Notes under the pieces: model-generated
The model's database searches: none
Seen by the model: only the letters and a program-made list of their open reading frames with translations
Told to the model about the DNA's origin: nothing
DNA from: 62-47 sp051954235
Lineage (GTDB): Bacteria > Pseudomonadota > Alphaproteobacteria > Rhizobiales > Xanthobacteraceae
Direction: 5' to 3'
Length of the DNA: 52,015 bases
NCBI GenBank assembly: GCA_051954235.1
Contig: JBQCHY010000081.1
Location: 1 to 52,015 of the forward strand
Program-made: the position numbers and the translations under genes
Shown: positions 22,987 to 31,127 of the stretch, in pieces
Layout of the letters: each line of letters opens with the position of its first letter
Position numbering within the stretch: position 1 is the first letter of the stretch

Positions 22987-23658
22987 TTGCGCCTGCTTGT
23001 CGTTGAAGATGACCCGGACCTCAATCGGCAGCTTACTGCCGCGTTGTCGGATGCCGGTTACGTAGTAGATCGCGCTTTCGACGGCGAGGAGGGACACTTT
23101 CTCGGCGACAGCGAGCCCTACGACGCCGTGGTGCTCGATATCGGCCTGCCGAAGATGGACGGTATTTCCGTGCTGGAAGCCTGGCGGCGCAACAACCGTA
23201 TCATGCCGGTGCTGATCCTGACCGCGCGCGATCGCTGGAGCGACAAGGTGCAGGGCTTCGACGCCGGCGCCGACGACTACGTCGCCAAGCCGTTCCACAT
23301 GGAGGAGGTGCTGGCGCGGCTGCGCGCGCTGCTACGCCGCTCCACCGGCCATGCCCAGAGTGAACTGACCTGCGGGCCGGTGGTGCTCGATACCCGCACC
23401 GGACGGGTCAGCGTCAACGGTAATGCGATCAAGATGACCTCGCACGAATATCGCCTGCTGGCTTATCTGATGCATCATGCCGGCCGCGTGGTGTCGCGCA
23501 CCGAATTGGTGGAGCATCTCTACGATCAGGACTTCGACCGCGACTCCAACACCATCGAGGTGTTCGTCGGCCGCATCCGCAAGAAGCTCGAGGTCGATAT
23601 CATCCAGACCGTGCGGGGGCTTGGCTATCTGCTGACGCCGCCGATCGATGCCAAATAG
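22987..23658 (+). CDS. OmpR-family response regulator, FeuP-like
   Basis: A 223-residue two-component regulator. The receiver domain (1-115) has the acidic pocket VVEDDPD, phosphoacceptor Asp51 in VVLDIGLP and Lys in DDYVAKPF. The winged-helix DNA-binding domain (~125-220) has LTCGPVVLDTRTGRV, HEYRLLAYLMHH and NTIEVFVGRIRKKL. The EEGHFLGDSEPYDAVVLDIGLPKMDG block is typical of rhizobial FeuP. A TTG start at 22987 with GGAGAGCG upstream gives the standard MRLLVVEDD opening. A GTG at 22954 would add 11 residues. It overlaps the kinase gene by 11 bases. Confidence 0.9.
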   Translation: MRLLVVEDDPDLNRQLTAALSDAGYVVDRAFDGEEGHFLGDSEPYDAVVLDIGLPKMDGISVLEAWRRNNRIMPVLILTARDRWSDKVQGFDAGADDYVAKPFHMEEVLARLRALLRRSTGHAQSELTCGPVVLDTRTGRVSVNGNAIKMTSHEYRLLAYLMHHAGRVVSRTELVEHLYDQDFDRDSNTIEVFVGRIRKKLEVDIIQTVRGLGYLLTPPIDAK

Positions 23659-25042
23659 CAGTACCAAAGATCCGCGCCCGAGTTCGCTTGCCACCCGCCT
23701 GTTCGTATCGGCGACAGTGTGGGTCGTCGTGGTGCTGCTGATTACCGGCGTCGTGCTGTCGTCGGTCTATCGTAACGCCACCGAGCGCGCCTTCGACCGT
23801 CGCCTCAATCTCTATCTGCGGACGCTGGTGGCGGAAGTCGCGACGCCGGAAGAGGGCAGCGATCATCAATTCCAGTCGCTGGGCGAGCCGTTGTTCGATC
23901 TGCCGCTGTCGGGCTGGTACTGGCAGGTCATCCGCGAGGATACGCCCAAGCCGGAGATCCACGCGTCGCGTTCACTGTGGGACAAGAAGCTGCCGAAGCT
24001 CGAGGACGAGCACATCCCGCTGAGTGCGTCCGGTGTGCGGCAGGGTTACGTCGGCGGGCCGGAAGGGCAGGATTTGCGGATGGTCGAGCGGCCGGTCGAT
24101 CTCGGCTCCGACGGCAAGTTTTTGGTGACAGTGGCGGGTGATGCCACCGAGATTTACGAAGAAACCCGCGCCTTCGATTACTATCTGTTCGGCACTTTCG
24201 CGGCGCTGACCATCGGACTGCTGCTGACCACGGTGTTTCAGGTGCGTTTCGGCCTTGCCCCGCTGAAACGGATTTCCGAGGCCATCGCCGATATCCGTTC
24301 GGGCCGCGCGGAGCGGCTGGAAGGCAGCTTCCCGGTCGAGATCGCGCCGCTTGCGCGTGAGACCAACGCGCTGATCGAGGCTAATCGCGAGATCGTCGAG
24401 CGCGCGCGCACCCACGTCGGCAATCTGGCGCATGCGGTGAAGACGCCGCTGTCGGTAATCGTCAACGAGGCGACGGCACACGGCGCCGATCCGTTTGCCA
24501 CGAAAATTCTCGAACAGGCGTCGATGATGCGCGATCAGGTCGCGCATCATCTGGAGCGGGCCCGCATCGCCGCGCGGCCCACCATCGTCGCCACCGTCAC
24601 CGAGATCGAACCAGTGATCGAGGCGCTCGGCCGCACCATGGAGAAAATCCATCGCGGCATCGATATCGAGGTCTCGGCCCCGGCGGCCGCGAAGTTTCGC
24701 GGCGAACGGCAGGATTTCGAGGAGATGGTCGGCAACCTGGTCGACAACGCCTGCAAGTGGGCGCGGGCGCAGGTCTCGATCAAGGTGGATGTGCGGCCAA
24801 GCGGCGATCCCGAACGGGAAGCCATGCTGCATATCGTCGTCGACGACGACGGCAAGGGGCTGTCGCCCGAGGAGCGCGCGCAGGTGTCGCGGCGTGGCAA
24901 GCGGCTCGACGAATCCAAGCCCGGCTCAGGCCTGGGCCTCTCCATCGTGGTCGACTTGGCGGCGCTCTACGGTGGCCGCCTGACGCTGGATGCCGCGCCG
25001 CTGGGCGGGCTGCGGGCCGAACTGACCCTGCCGGCGGCGTGA
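23648..25042 (+). CDS. Sensor histidine kinase, FeuQ-like
   Basis: A 464-residue membrane sensor kinase. TM1 is at ~19-40, the periplasmic sensor at ~41-178 and TM2 at ~179-197. HAMP follows to ~250, then the dimerisation/phosphoacceptor segment THVGNLAHAVKTPLSVIV (His262). The ATPase domain shows the N box NLVDNACKWA, the G1 box DDDGKGL and the G2 box KPGSGLGLSIV. It overlaps the regulator gene, so the two are cotranscribed. The signal sensed is unknown; FeuPQ in rhizobia is linked to iron uptake or osmotic adaptation, depending on species. Confidence 0.9.
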   Translation: MPNSSTKDPRPSSLATRLFVSATVWVVVVLLITGVVLSSVYRNATERAFDRRLNLYLRTLVAEVATPEEGSDHQFQSLGEPLFDLPLSGWYWQVIREDTPKPEIHASRSLWDKKLPKLEDEHIPLSASGVRQGYVGGPEGQDLRMVERPVDLGSDGKFLVTVAGDATEIYEETRAFDYYLFGTFAALTIGLLLTTVFQVRFGLAPLKRISEAIADIRSGRAERLEGSFPVEIAPLARETNALIEANREIVERARTHVGNLAHAVKTPLSVIVNEATAHGADPFATKILEQASMMRDQVAHHLERARIAARPTIVATVTEIEPVIEALGRTMEKIHRGIDIEVSAPAAAKFRGERQDFEEMVGNLVDNACKWARAQVSIKVDVRPSGDPEREAMLHIVVDDDGKGLSPEERAQVSRRGKRLDESKPGSGLGLSIVVDLAALYGGRLTLDAAPLGGLRAELTLPAA

Positions 25043-25104
25043 AACCGCACTTGTTGGCGCCGGTAACCCTTTATCCTCAACGGGTTCTTAACGAGGCGTC
25101 GGCT

Positions 25105-26544
25105 ATGACAGTCGATGGGCGACTGTTGCCGCCCGCGGACCCCCTACGCATGGCCAAGACCACGACCGAGCGGCTGAGAGAGTATCTGGCCCAGCTTCCG
25201 CCCAAGGCGCAGGCTTTGCTGATGCGCGAGTTCGAACGGGCCATCGAGCGCGGCGAGGACGCCGCCGTGGCGGCCCTGGTGCTGGAGGAACTGCGTCGCG
25301 TGGCGCGCAGCCCCAGCGACGACGTGGCCGCGCGGGTCGAGGATCCGGCGCGGCTTGTGTTCCGCCCGCTGGAGCCGTTTCTGGTCGACGGCAACGGCGC
25401 GATCCGGCCCGGACAAATCCGCCGTGCTTCGCTGCTGCCGGTCTGGCAATGGATGTGCCGGGAAGGCGCTCCCGATGCCGCGCGTGCGTTCGTCACCGAA
25501 CTGGCGCAACTGGATGAGGCGGCATCGGCGCCCGAGCGTAACCGCCCGGTCAACGCTTTTCAGGCTATCGCCGCGGAAGCCATCGACGGCGTGCTTGCCA
25601 GGGGGGCCGACAGTCGACGCACGCTATCGCGCCTCGGCTCGCCGCAGGCCATCGAGGATCTGCCGGCGATCGGCGCCGTCCTCAAAGCGCGCGAGGCGTT
25701 GGACACGCTCAATAGCCGGCTGCCAATTACCTTGCGGGCGTTCGGCGATTCCCAGATCGCCTCAGTCAACGGCTCGCTGAGCAATCCCGTCTTGCAGAGC
25801 CGACCGGTGCTGCCCTTTGCGCTCTCGCTGGTGATCGCGCGTCTGGTCGCGCCATGGCAGGTGATCCGTCTGGCGATCGCCGCCGCCGGCTCCGACGATG
25901 AAATCCGCGTGGCTGCGACGCCGTTCGGCGTGGCAGTGACGATGGTGATCCACGATCTGGTTCAGATCGCCGGCGGACTGCGCGCCGATATCAAGCGCGG
26001 CAATTTCACCGACGTTCCGGATTGCCTCAAGACCGTGCATGACGGCGTGCGCGGGTTGCGAACCGAACTCGATATCCGCAACGATTCCGCGTGGGGCCGT
26101 CAGCTTGCCGCGATCCGCGTCGATATTTCCAATACGCTTCAAACCGAGATCGACAGCGTGCCCGGCCGCGTCCGCCGCCTGCTGCGCCAGCGCCCGGACA
26201 AGGACATTTCCGTCACCAGCCGGCTCGATCCGATCGACATCGATGAAACCGCCGCGCTGATCGATTTCGTCGCGGTGTGCCGCACCTATGCCAGCGAACT
26301 CGCCATCAACGAGGTGACGCTGCGCACCTTCTCCGACTTGCAGCACTACCTCGAGCCGACCACCGAGGCGCTGGTGGAATCGCTGCGCGGCGCGGACAGC
26401 AAGGTGCTTCCGTTCCGGCAGATGCAGGCCAAGGCCGCGATTCGGTTCTGCGAGGTACTGTTCGGCCGCGACTACGCCGCGCTGATGGAGCGGGCCGCCG
26501 AGACTGCCCTGAACGGCGAGCGCAAATCCGCCCGCGCGGGCTAA
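25105..26544 (+). CDS. Conserved-type hypothetical protein
   Basis: A 479-residue protein without signal peptide. It is rich in long helices, for example TTERLREYLAQLPPKAQALLMREFERAIERGEDAAVAALVLEELRR at 17-60. The moderately hydrophobic stretch VLPFALSLVIARLVAPWQVIRLAIAAAG is the only candidate membrane-associated segment. No catalytic motif is recognised. The ATG at 25105 is chosen because the frame upstream merely shadows the end of the kinase gene; an ATG at 25150 is also possible. It lies between the FeuPQ-like pair and the ccm operon, 62 bases after the kinase, so it may be the last gene of that transcript. Confidence 0.78.
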   Translation: MTVDGRLLPPADPLRMAKTTTERLREYLAQLPPKAQALLMREFERAIERGEDAAVAALVLEELRRVARSPSDDVAARVEDPARLVFRPLEPFLVDGNGAIRPGQIRRASLLPVWQWMCREGAPDAARAFVTELAQLDEAASAPERNRPVNAFQAIAAEAIDGVLARGADSRRTLSRLGSPQAIEDLPAIGAVLKAREALDTLNSRLPITLRAFGDSQIASVNGSLSNPVLQSRPVLPFALSLVIARLVAPWQVIRLAIAAAGSDDEIRVAATPFGVAVTMVIHDLVQIAGGLRADIKRGNFTDVPDCLKTVHDGVRGLRTELDIRNDSAWGRQLAAIRVDISNTLQTEIDSVPGRVRRLLRQRPDKDISVTSRLDPIDIDETAALIDFVAVCRTYASELAINEVTLRTFSDLQHYLEPTTEALVESLRGADSKVLPFRQMQAKAAIRFCEVLFGRDYAALMERAAETALNGERKSARAG

Positions 26545-26681
26545 TTCTCCTGATTTCACAGCATTTTTCCGCCGGTTCCGGTGTCGTAATTGTCAATTGC
26601 GCCGCTGCCGCAGGCATGGTGTAACCCCGCTCGTTCGCGCGGGCCGTTCGCGCCGCGCCGCCGCCATCGGAAGAGTGCTGA

Positions 26682-27818
26682 ATGTCGTTGTGGTTTCTGC
26701 TCGCGTTGATGACCGTCGGAGCGATTTTCGCCGTGCTCTGGCCGCTGAGCCGTCGCACGGCGGTCAAGCGCGAGGGCCGTGAATCGGCGGTCTATCAGGA
26801 TCAACTGGCCGAGATCGACCGCGATCTTGCCAACGGTCTGATCGGCGAGACGGAGGGTGCGGCCGCCCGCGTCGAAATCAGCCGTCGCCTGTTGGCTGCA
26901 GCCGATGCCGAACAGACAAGTGGGGTGTCGTCGAGCCTGCGGCTGCGCCGCGCGGTGGCGATGGTTGCGCTGATCGGCGTGCCGGTTCTTGCCGGCGGGC
27001 TCTATTTGCATCTCGGCTCGCCCGCTCTCCCGGACTTTCCGCTCGCGAGCCGCGCCCGCGCGCCGGCAGCGGGACAATCGCTCGATCAACTGGTCGCGCA
27101 AGTGCAATCGCATCTGGAGAAGAATCCCACCGACGGTCGCGGCTGGGCCGTGCTCGCGCCCGTGCTCGGACGGCTTGGCCGTTTTGACGATGCCGCTCAG
27201 GCGTTCCGCAACGCTATCCGTTACGATGGCGACAGCGCCGCACGCCGCGCCGGCCTCGGTGAGGCGCTGGCGGGAGCAGCCAATGGCGTTGTCACCGCCG
27301 AAGCCAAGGCGGAATTCGAACGCGCGGTGGCGCTCGATGCCGATGAGCCCAAGGCGCGTTATTTTCTCGGCGTGGCCGCCGAGCAGGACGGGCGGCCGAA
27401 GGAAGCCGCCGCGCTCTGGCAGGATATGTTGAGCAAGGCGTCGCCGGATGCGCCGTGGCGGCCGGTGCTCGAAGCCGCGCTGGCGCGGGTGGGCGCGACT
27501 GCTCAAGCCGCGCCGGATAGCGCGGCATCCGCGAAACTGCCCGCATTGTCGAACGACACCATCGCATCGGTACAAGGCATGAGCGAGGGCGATCGCGGCG
27601 CGATGATCCGCGGCATGGTCGATCGTCTCGCCGCGCGGCTGAAGCAGAACGGCGACGACGTCGAGGGATGGTTGCGGCTGGCGCGGGCCTATATGGTGCT
27701 CAAGGAGCCCGACAACGCGCGCGCGGCGCGGGACGACGCACGGCGTGCGCTCGCGGCCAATGAGGACGGTTTGCGCAAACTCAACGAAGGCCTCAAGGCG
27801 CTCGGGATAGATGGATGA
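26682..27818 (+). CDS. ccmI: Cytochrome c maturation protein CcmI (CycH)
   Basis: A 378-residue inner-membrane protein that binds apocytochrome c and presents it to the CcmF/H haem ligase. The first TM segment is at residues 2-21 (LWFLLALMTVGAIFAVLWPL). A charged linker (YQDQLAEIDRDLANGLIGETEGAAARVEISRRLL) follows, and TM2 is at ~88-106. The periplasmic part carries TPR-type repeats, for example GWAVLAPVLGRLGRFDDAAQAFRNAIRYDGD and the later VEGWLRLARAYMVLKEPDNARAARDDARRAL. It is the first gene of ccmI-ccmE-ccmF-ccmH. Confidence 0.95.
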   Translation: MSLWFLLALMTVGAIFAVLWPLSRRTAVKREGRESAVYQDQLAEIDRDLANGLIGETEGAAARVEISRRLLAAADAEQTSGVSSSLRLRRAVAMVALIGVPVLAGGLYLHLGSPALPDFPLASRARAPAAGQSLDQLVAQVQSHLEKNPTDGRGWAVLAPVLGRLGRFDDAAQAFRNAIRYDGDSAARRAGLGEALAGAANGVVTAEAKAEFERAVALDADEPKARYFLGVAAEQDGRPKEAAALWQDMLSKASPDAPWRPVLEAALARVGATAQAAPDSAASAKLPALSNDTIASVQGMSEGDRGAMIRGMVDRLAARLKQNGDDVEGWLRLARAYMVLKEPDNARAARDDARRALAANEDGLRKLNEGLKALGIDG

Positions 27819-27864
27819 CAATGATCCTGCACGGCGGGAACAGCGTTTCGGCGGATAGGGCGGC

Positions 27865-28359
27865 ATGACACGCAAGCAACGGCGATTGACGATGATTGGC
27901 GGCGCGCTGGTGGTGCTGGGCATTGCCATTGCGCTGGTGCTCAACGCCTTGCGCGATTCCATCGTGTTCTTCTCGACGCCGCAGATGGTGGCGGAAAAGC
28001 ATATCCCCGCCGGCAAGCGCTTTCGTCTCGGCGGTCTGGTGGAACCCGGCTCGCTCAAGCGCGGCGATCATCTCGCGGTGACGTTCAAGATCGCCGACGG
28101 CAGCAATGCGTTGTCTGTGGCCTACACAGGGATTTTGCCGGATCTGTTCCGCGAGGGGCAGGGCGTCGTCGCCGAAGGCGCGCTGGACAGCGCCGGCGTG
28201 TTCAAGGCCGACACCGTGCTCGCCAAGCACGACGAAACCTACATGCCGAAGGATGTCGCCGACGCCTTGAAGAAACAGGGCCACTGGAAGGACGATTACG
28301 AGAAGGCCGGCAAGAAGCCCGACACTGGCGCAAAGCCGATGCAGGGGGCCTCGCGATGA
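27865..28359 (+). CDS. ccmE: Cytochrome c haem chaperone CcmE (CycJ)
   Basis: A 164-residue periplasm-facing haem chaperone with one N-terminal membrane anchor (residues 9-28). Its beta-barrel domain contains FFSTPQMV and GKRFRLGGLVEPGSLKRG. The covalent haem-binding His122 and Tyr126 lie in AKHDETYMP, the standard HxxxY motif. It takes haem from CcmABCD and hands it to CcmF. Its stop overlaps the ccmF start (ATGA). Confidence 0.97.
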   Translation: MTRKQRRLTMIGGALVVLGIAIALVLNALRDSIVFFSTPQMVAEKHIPAGKRFRLGGLVEPGSLKRGDHLAVTFKIADGSNALSVAYTGILPDLFREGQGVVAEGALDSAGVFKADTVLAKHDETYMPKDVADALKKQGHWKDDYEKAGKKPDTGAKPMQGASR

Positions 28360-30338
28360 TCGCGGAAGCGGGCCACTATGCGCTGGTGCTGGCGCTCGCG
28401 CTGGCGCTGATCCAGTCCACGGTGCCGATGATCGGCGCGCGGTTGCGCGACCCGGTGCTGATGAACGTCGCGCGCTCCACCGCGCTGGCGCAACTGCTGT
28501 TCGTGGGACTGTCGTTCGGCGCGCTGGTGCTGCTGCACGTGATGTCGGACTTCTCCGTTGCCAACGTCTACGAGAATTCGCATTCGCTGAAGCCGCTGAT
28601 CTACAAGATCACCGGCGTGTGGGGTAACCACGAAGGCTCGATGCTGCTGTGGGTCTCGATCCTGGCGTTGTTCGGCGGATTGGTCGCGGTGTTCGGCAAT
28701 AACTTGCCGCTGTCGTTGCGCGCCAACGCGCTCGGCGTGCAGGGCTGGGTGTCGACCGCGTTCTATCTGTTCATCCTGCTCACCTCGAATCCGTTTCTGC
28801 GGCTGGCCAATCCACCGCTCGAAGGCCGCGACCTCAATCCGGTGTTGCAGGACCCCGGCCTCGCGATTCATCCGCCGATGCTCTATCTCGGCTATGTCGG
28901 CTTCTCGATTTCGTTTTCGTTTGCCATCGCCGCGCTGATCGAGGGCCGCATCGATGCGGCATGGGCACGCTGGGTGCGGCCGTGGACCTTGATGGCGTGG
29001 ATGTTCCTGACGCTCGGCATCGCGATGGGTTCGTACTGGGCCTATTACGAACTCGGCTGGGGTGGCTGGTGGTTCTGGGACCCGGTGGAGAACGCCTCGC
29101 TGATGCCGTGGCTCGCCGGCACCGCGCTGCTGCATTCCGCCGTGGTGATGGAAAAGCGCAACGCGCTGAAGGTATGGACCGTGCTGCTCGCGATCCTTAC
29201 CTTCTCGCTGTCGCTGCTCGGCACCTTCCTGGTGCGCTCGGGCGTGCTCACTTCGGTGCATGCCTTCGCCACGGATCCGACGCGCGGCGTTTTCATCCTG
29301 CTGATCCTGTGCGTCTTCATCGGCGGCAGTCTCTCGCTGTATGCATGGCGTGCGTCATCGTTGAAGCAGGGTGGATTATTCGCGCCGATCTCGCGCGAAG
29401 GCGCGCTGGTGTTCAACAACCTGCTGCTGACGACGGCCTGCGCCACCGTGTTCATCGGTACGCTCTATCCGCTGGGGCTCGAAGTGCTCACCGGCGAGCG
29501 TATCTCGGTCGGCGCGCCGTTCTTCAATCTGACCTTCGCGCCGCTGTTCGTGCCGCTGCTGCTGGCACTGCCGTTCGGCCCGCTGCTGGCGTGGAAGCGC
29601 GGCGATATCGCCGGCGCGGCGCAGCGGCTCTACGCGGCTGGCATCGTGGCGCTGGTGTCGATCGCGGTGCTGTGGGCGTGGGTGCGCGGCGGCAGCGCTT
29701 TCGCGCCGCTGGCGATCGGGCTTGCGGTGTTCGTCATCATCGGTGCGCTGACGGATATCGCCGAGCGCAGCATGCTGTTTCGGATGCCCTTGTCGATCAG
29801 CTTGCGCCGCGCGCGCGGTCTGCCGCGCGCAAGCTGGGGAACGATGTTCGCGCACGTCGGCGTCGGCGTCGCGCTGATCGGCATCGTCTGCGAAACCACC
29901 TGGAACACCGAACTGATCTCGACGCTCAAGCCCGGTGATATCGCCAAGGTCGCGGGCTATGAGTTGAAGCTCGACGATATCACGCAGCGGCAGGGACCGA
30001 ATTTTGGCGAGATGCTGGCGCATTTCACCGTCAGCGAGGGCGGCAAGGTCATCGGCGCGATGACGCCGTCGAAGCGCAGTTTCTCGACGCGCGGGATGTC
30101 GACGACCGAAGCCGCATTGATGTCGCGCGGCGTCAGCCAACTGTACATTTCGCTCGGGGACACGGCGGCGAGCGGCGCTATCGCGGTGCGCATCTATCAC
30201 AAGCCGATGGTGCTCCTGATCTGGTTCGGCCCGCTGCTGATGGCGTTCGGCGGCCTGCTGTCGCTGTCGGATCGCCGCCTGCGCGTCGGCGCGCCGAAGC
30301 CGGCGAAAGCTGCGCGCGGCTTGCAGCCGGCGGAGTAG
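28356..30338 (+). CDS. ccmF: Cytochrome c haem lyase CcmF (CycK)
   Basis: A 660-residue polytopic membrane protein, the catalytic core of haem attachment to apocytochrome c. The WWD domain is clear in WGGWWFWDPVENASLMPWL, with further family blocks GVWGNHEGSMLLWV and LNPVLQDPGLAIHPPMLYLGY, and histidines expected to coordinate haem. The periplasmic loop near the C-terminus and a final membrane helix end at ~640. It overlaps ccmE by four bases. Confidence 0.97.
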   Translation: MIAEAGHYALVLALALALIQSTVPMIGARLRDPVLMNVARSTALAQLLFVGLSFGALVLLHVMSDFSVANVYENSHSLKPLIYKITGVWGNHEGSMLLWVSILALFGGLVAVFGNNLPLSLRANALGVQGWVSTAFYLFILLTSNPFLRLANPPLEGRDLNPVLQDPGLAIHPPMLYLGYVGFSISFSFAIAALIEGRIDAAWARWVRPWTLMAWMFLTLGIAMGSYWAYYELGWGGWWFWDPVENASLMPWLAGTALLHSAVVMEKRNALKVWTVLLAILTFSLSLLGTFLVRSGVLTSVHAFATDPTRGVFILLILCVFIGGSLSLYAWRASSLKQGGLFAPISREGALVFNNLLLTTACATVFIGTLYPLGLEVLTGERISVGAPFFNLTFAPLFVPLLLALPFGPLLAWKRGDIAGAAQRLYAAGIVALVSIAVLWAWVRGGSAFAPLAIGLAVFVIIGALTDIAERSMLFRMPLSISLRRARGLPRASWGTMFAHVGVGVALIGIVCETTWNTELISTLKPGDIAKVAGYELKLDDITQRQGPNFGEMLAHFTVSEGGKVIGAMTPSKRSFSTRGMSTTEAALMSRGVSQLYISLGDTAASGAIAVRIYHKPMVLLIWFGPLLMAFGGLLSLSDRRLRVGAPKPAKAARGLQPAE

Positions 30339-30345
30339 GGCTGTG

Positions 30346-30996
30346 ATGCGTGATGCGGCACAAAGATTGTCGTCGTCCCCGCGAAGGCGGGGACCCATAA
30401 CCCCTGGCTGCGCGGCTCTTGGCACTACGTTTGATTTACAATTGAATCGCAGGGAGTCTGGGTCCCCGCCTTCGCGGGGACGACTCCGTGTATGGGGAAA
30501 GTCTCTGCGCATTCTTGGCGCGCTTCTCTATTTTGCACTCGCGGTCGCGCAGCCCACATTTGCTGTACAGCCCGACGAGGTGATGAAGGATCCCGCGAAG
30601 GAAGCACGTGCGCGGGAGTTGTCGCGCGAACTGCGTTGCATGGTCTGTCAAAATCAATCGATCGACGATTCCGAGGCGCCTTTGGCGCGCGATCTGCGAC
30701 TGCTGGTGCGTGAGCGCATCGCCGCCGGCGACAGCAATACACAGGTGATTGATTTTCTGGTGGCGCGCTACGGCGAATACGTGCTGCTCAAGCCACGCTT
30801 CGAAGGGCAGACGCTGCTGCTATGGCTGTTGACACCGCTGGCGCTCGGTGGCGGCGCATTCGGGTTGTGGTGGCAATATCGCCGCCGTTCTCGACTTGCG
30901 GCAAATGATCGCGACGAGCGGGGTGCGTTGACGCCTGAGGAAGAAGCCAGGCTGCAAAAGCTGCTTGCGTCTCAAGCCATTGAAACGCCGGAATAA
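30346..30996 (+). CDS. ccmH: Cytochrome c maturation protein CcmH (CycL)
   Basis: CcmH reduces apocytochrome c thiols through the motif LRCMVCQNQS, here at Cys98 and Cys101 counted from the ATG at 30346. A signal/anchor segment (LRILGALLYFALAVAQPTFA) precedes the catalytic domain, and one C-terminal TM (LLLWLLTPLALGGGAFGLWW) anchors it. The normal start should lie near 30490, but no ATG, GTG or TTG exists in frame there. A family C repeat (30372-30484) occupies this position and is read in frame as about 50 extra residues. Either translation begins at 30346 (or GTG 30343) or a non-standard codon such as CTG 30505 is used. Confidence 0.88.
   Translation: MRDAAQRLSSSPRRRGPITPGCAALGTTFDLQLNRRESGSPPSRGRLRVWGKSLRILGALLYFALAVAQPTFAVQPDEVMKDPAKEARARELSRELRCMVCQNQSIDDSEAPLARDLRLLVRERIAAGDSNTQVIDFLVARYGEYVLLKPRFEGQTLLLWLLTPLALGGGAFGLWWQYRRRSRLAANDRDERGALTPEEEARLQKLLASQAIETPE
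30372..30484. repeat. Palindromic repeat, family C copy 2, at ccmH start
   Basis: A 113-base element with ~20-base terminal inverted repeats (GTCGTCCCCGCGAAGG... and reverse complement), related to 13580-13699. It lies between ccmF and the recognisable CcmH signal peptide. Because its length and position keep one frame open, it is potentially translated as part of CcmH. Confidence 0.88.
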
Positions 30997-31127
30997 ACGT
31001 TCTTCGGCGTTCCTTTCCAAGATTACAAAAGATTAATTCCCTCGCCAGCATGCTGTAAGGCGACAGATACCATCTTCAAGGCCATGCGATGCATCTTCGC
31101 GATGTGATTCTGGCCTTGGAGATTTTC

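Noticed and set aside
24757..25104. N-terminal extension of the 479-residue hypothetical gene
   Set aside because: It overlaps the kinase ATPase domain in another frame and carries no gene-like features; the ATG at 25105 is the sensible start.
29376..30512. Minus-strand open frame of 378 codons opposite ccmF/ccmH
   Set aside because: It is antisense to strongly recognised ccmF, with Arg/Gln-rich shadow composition and no motif.
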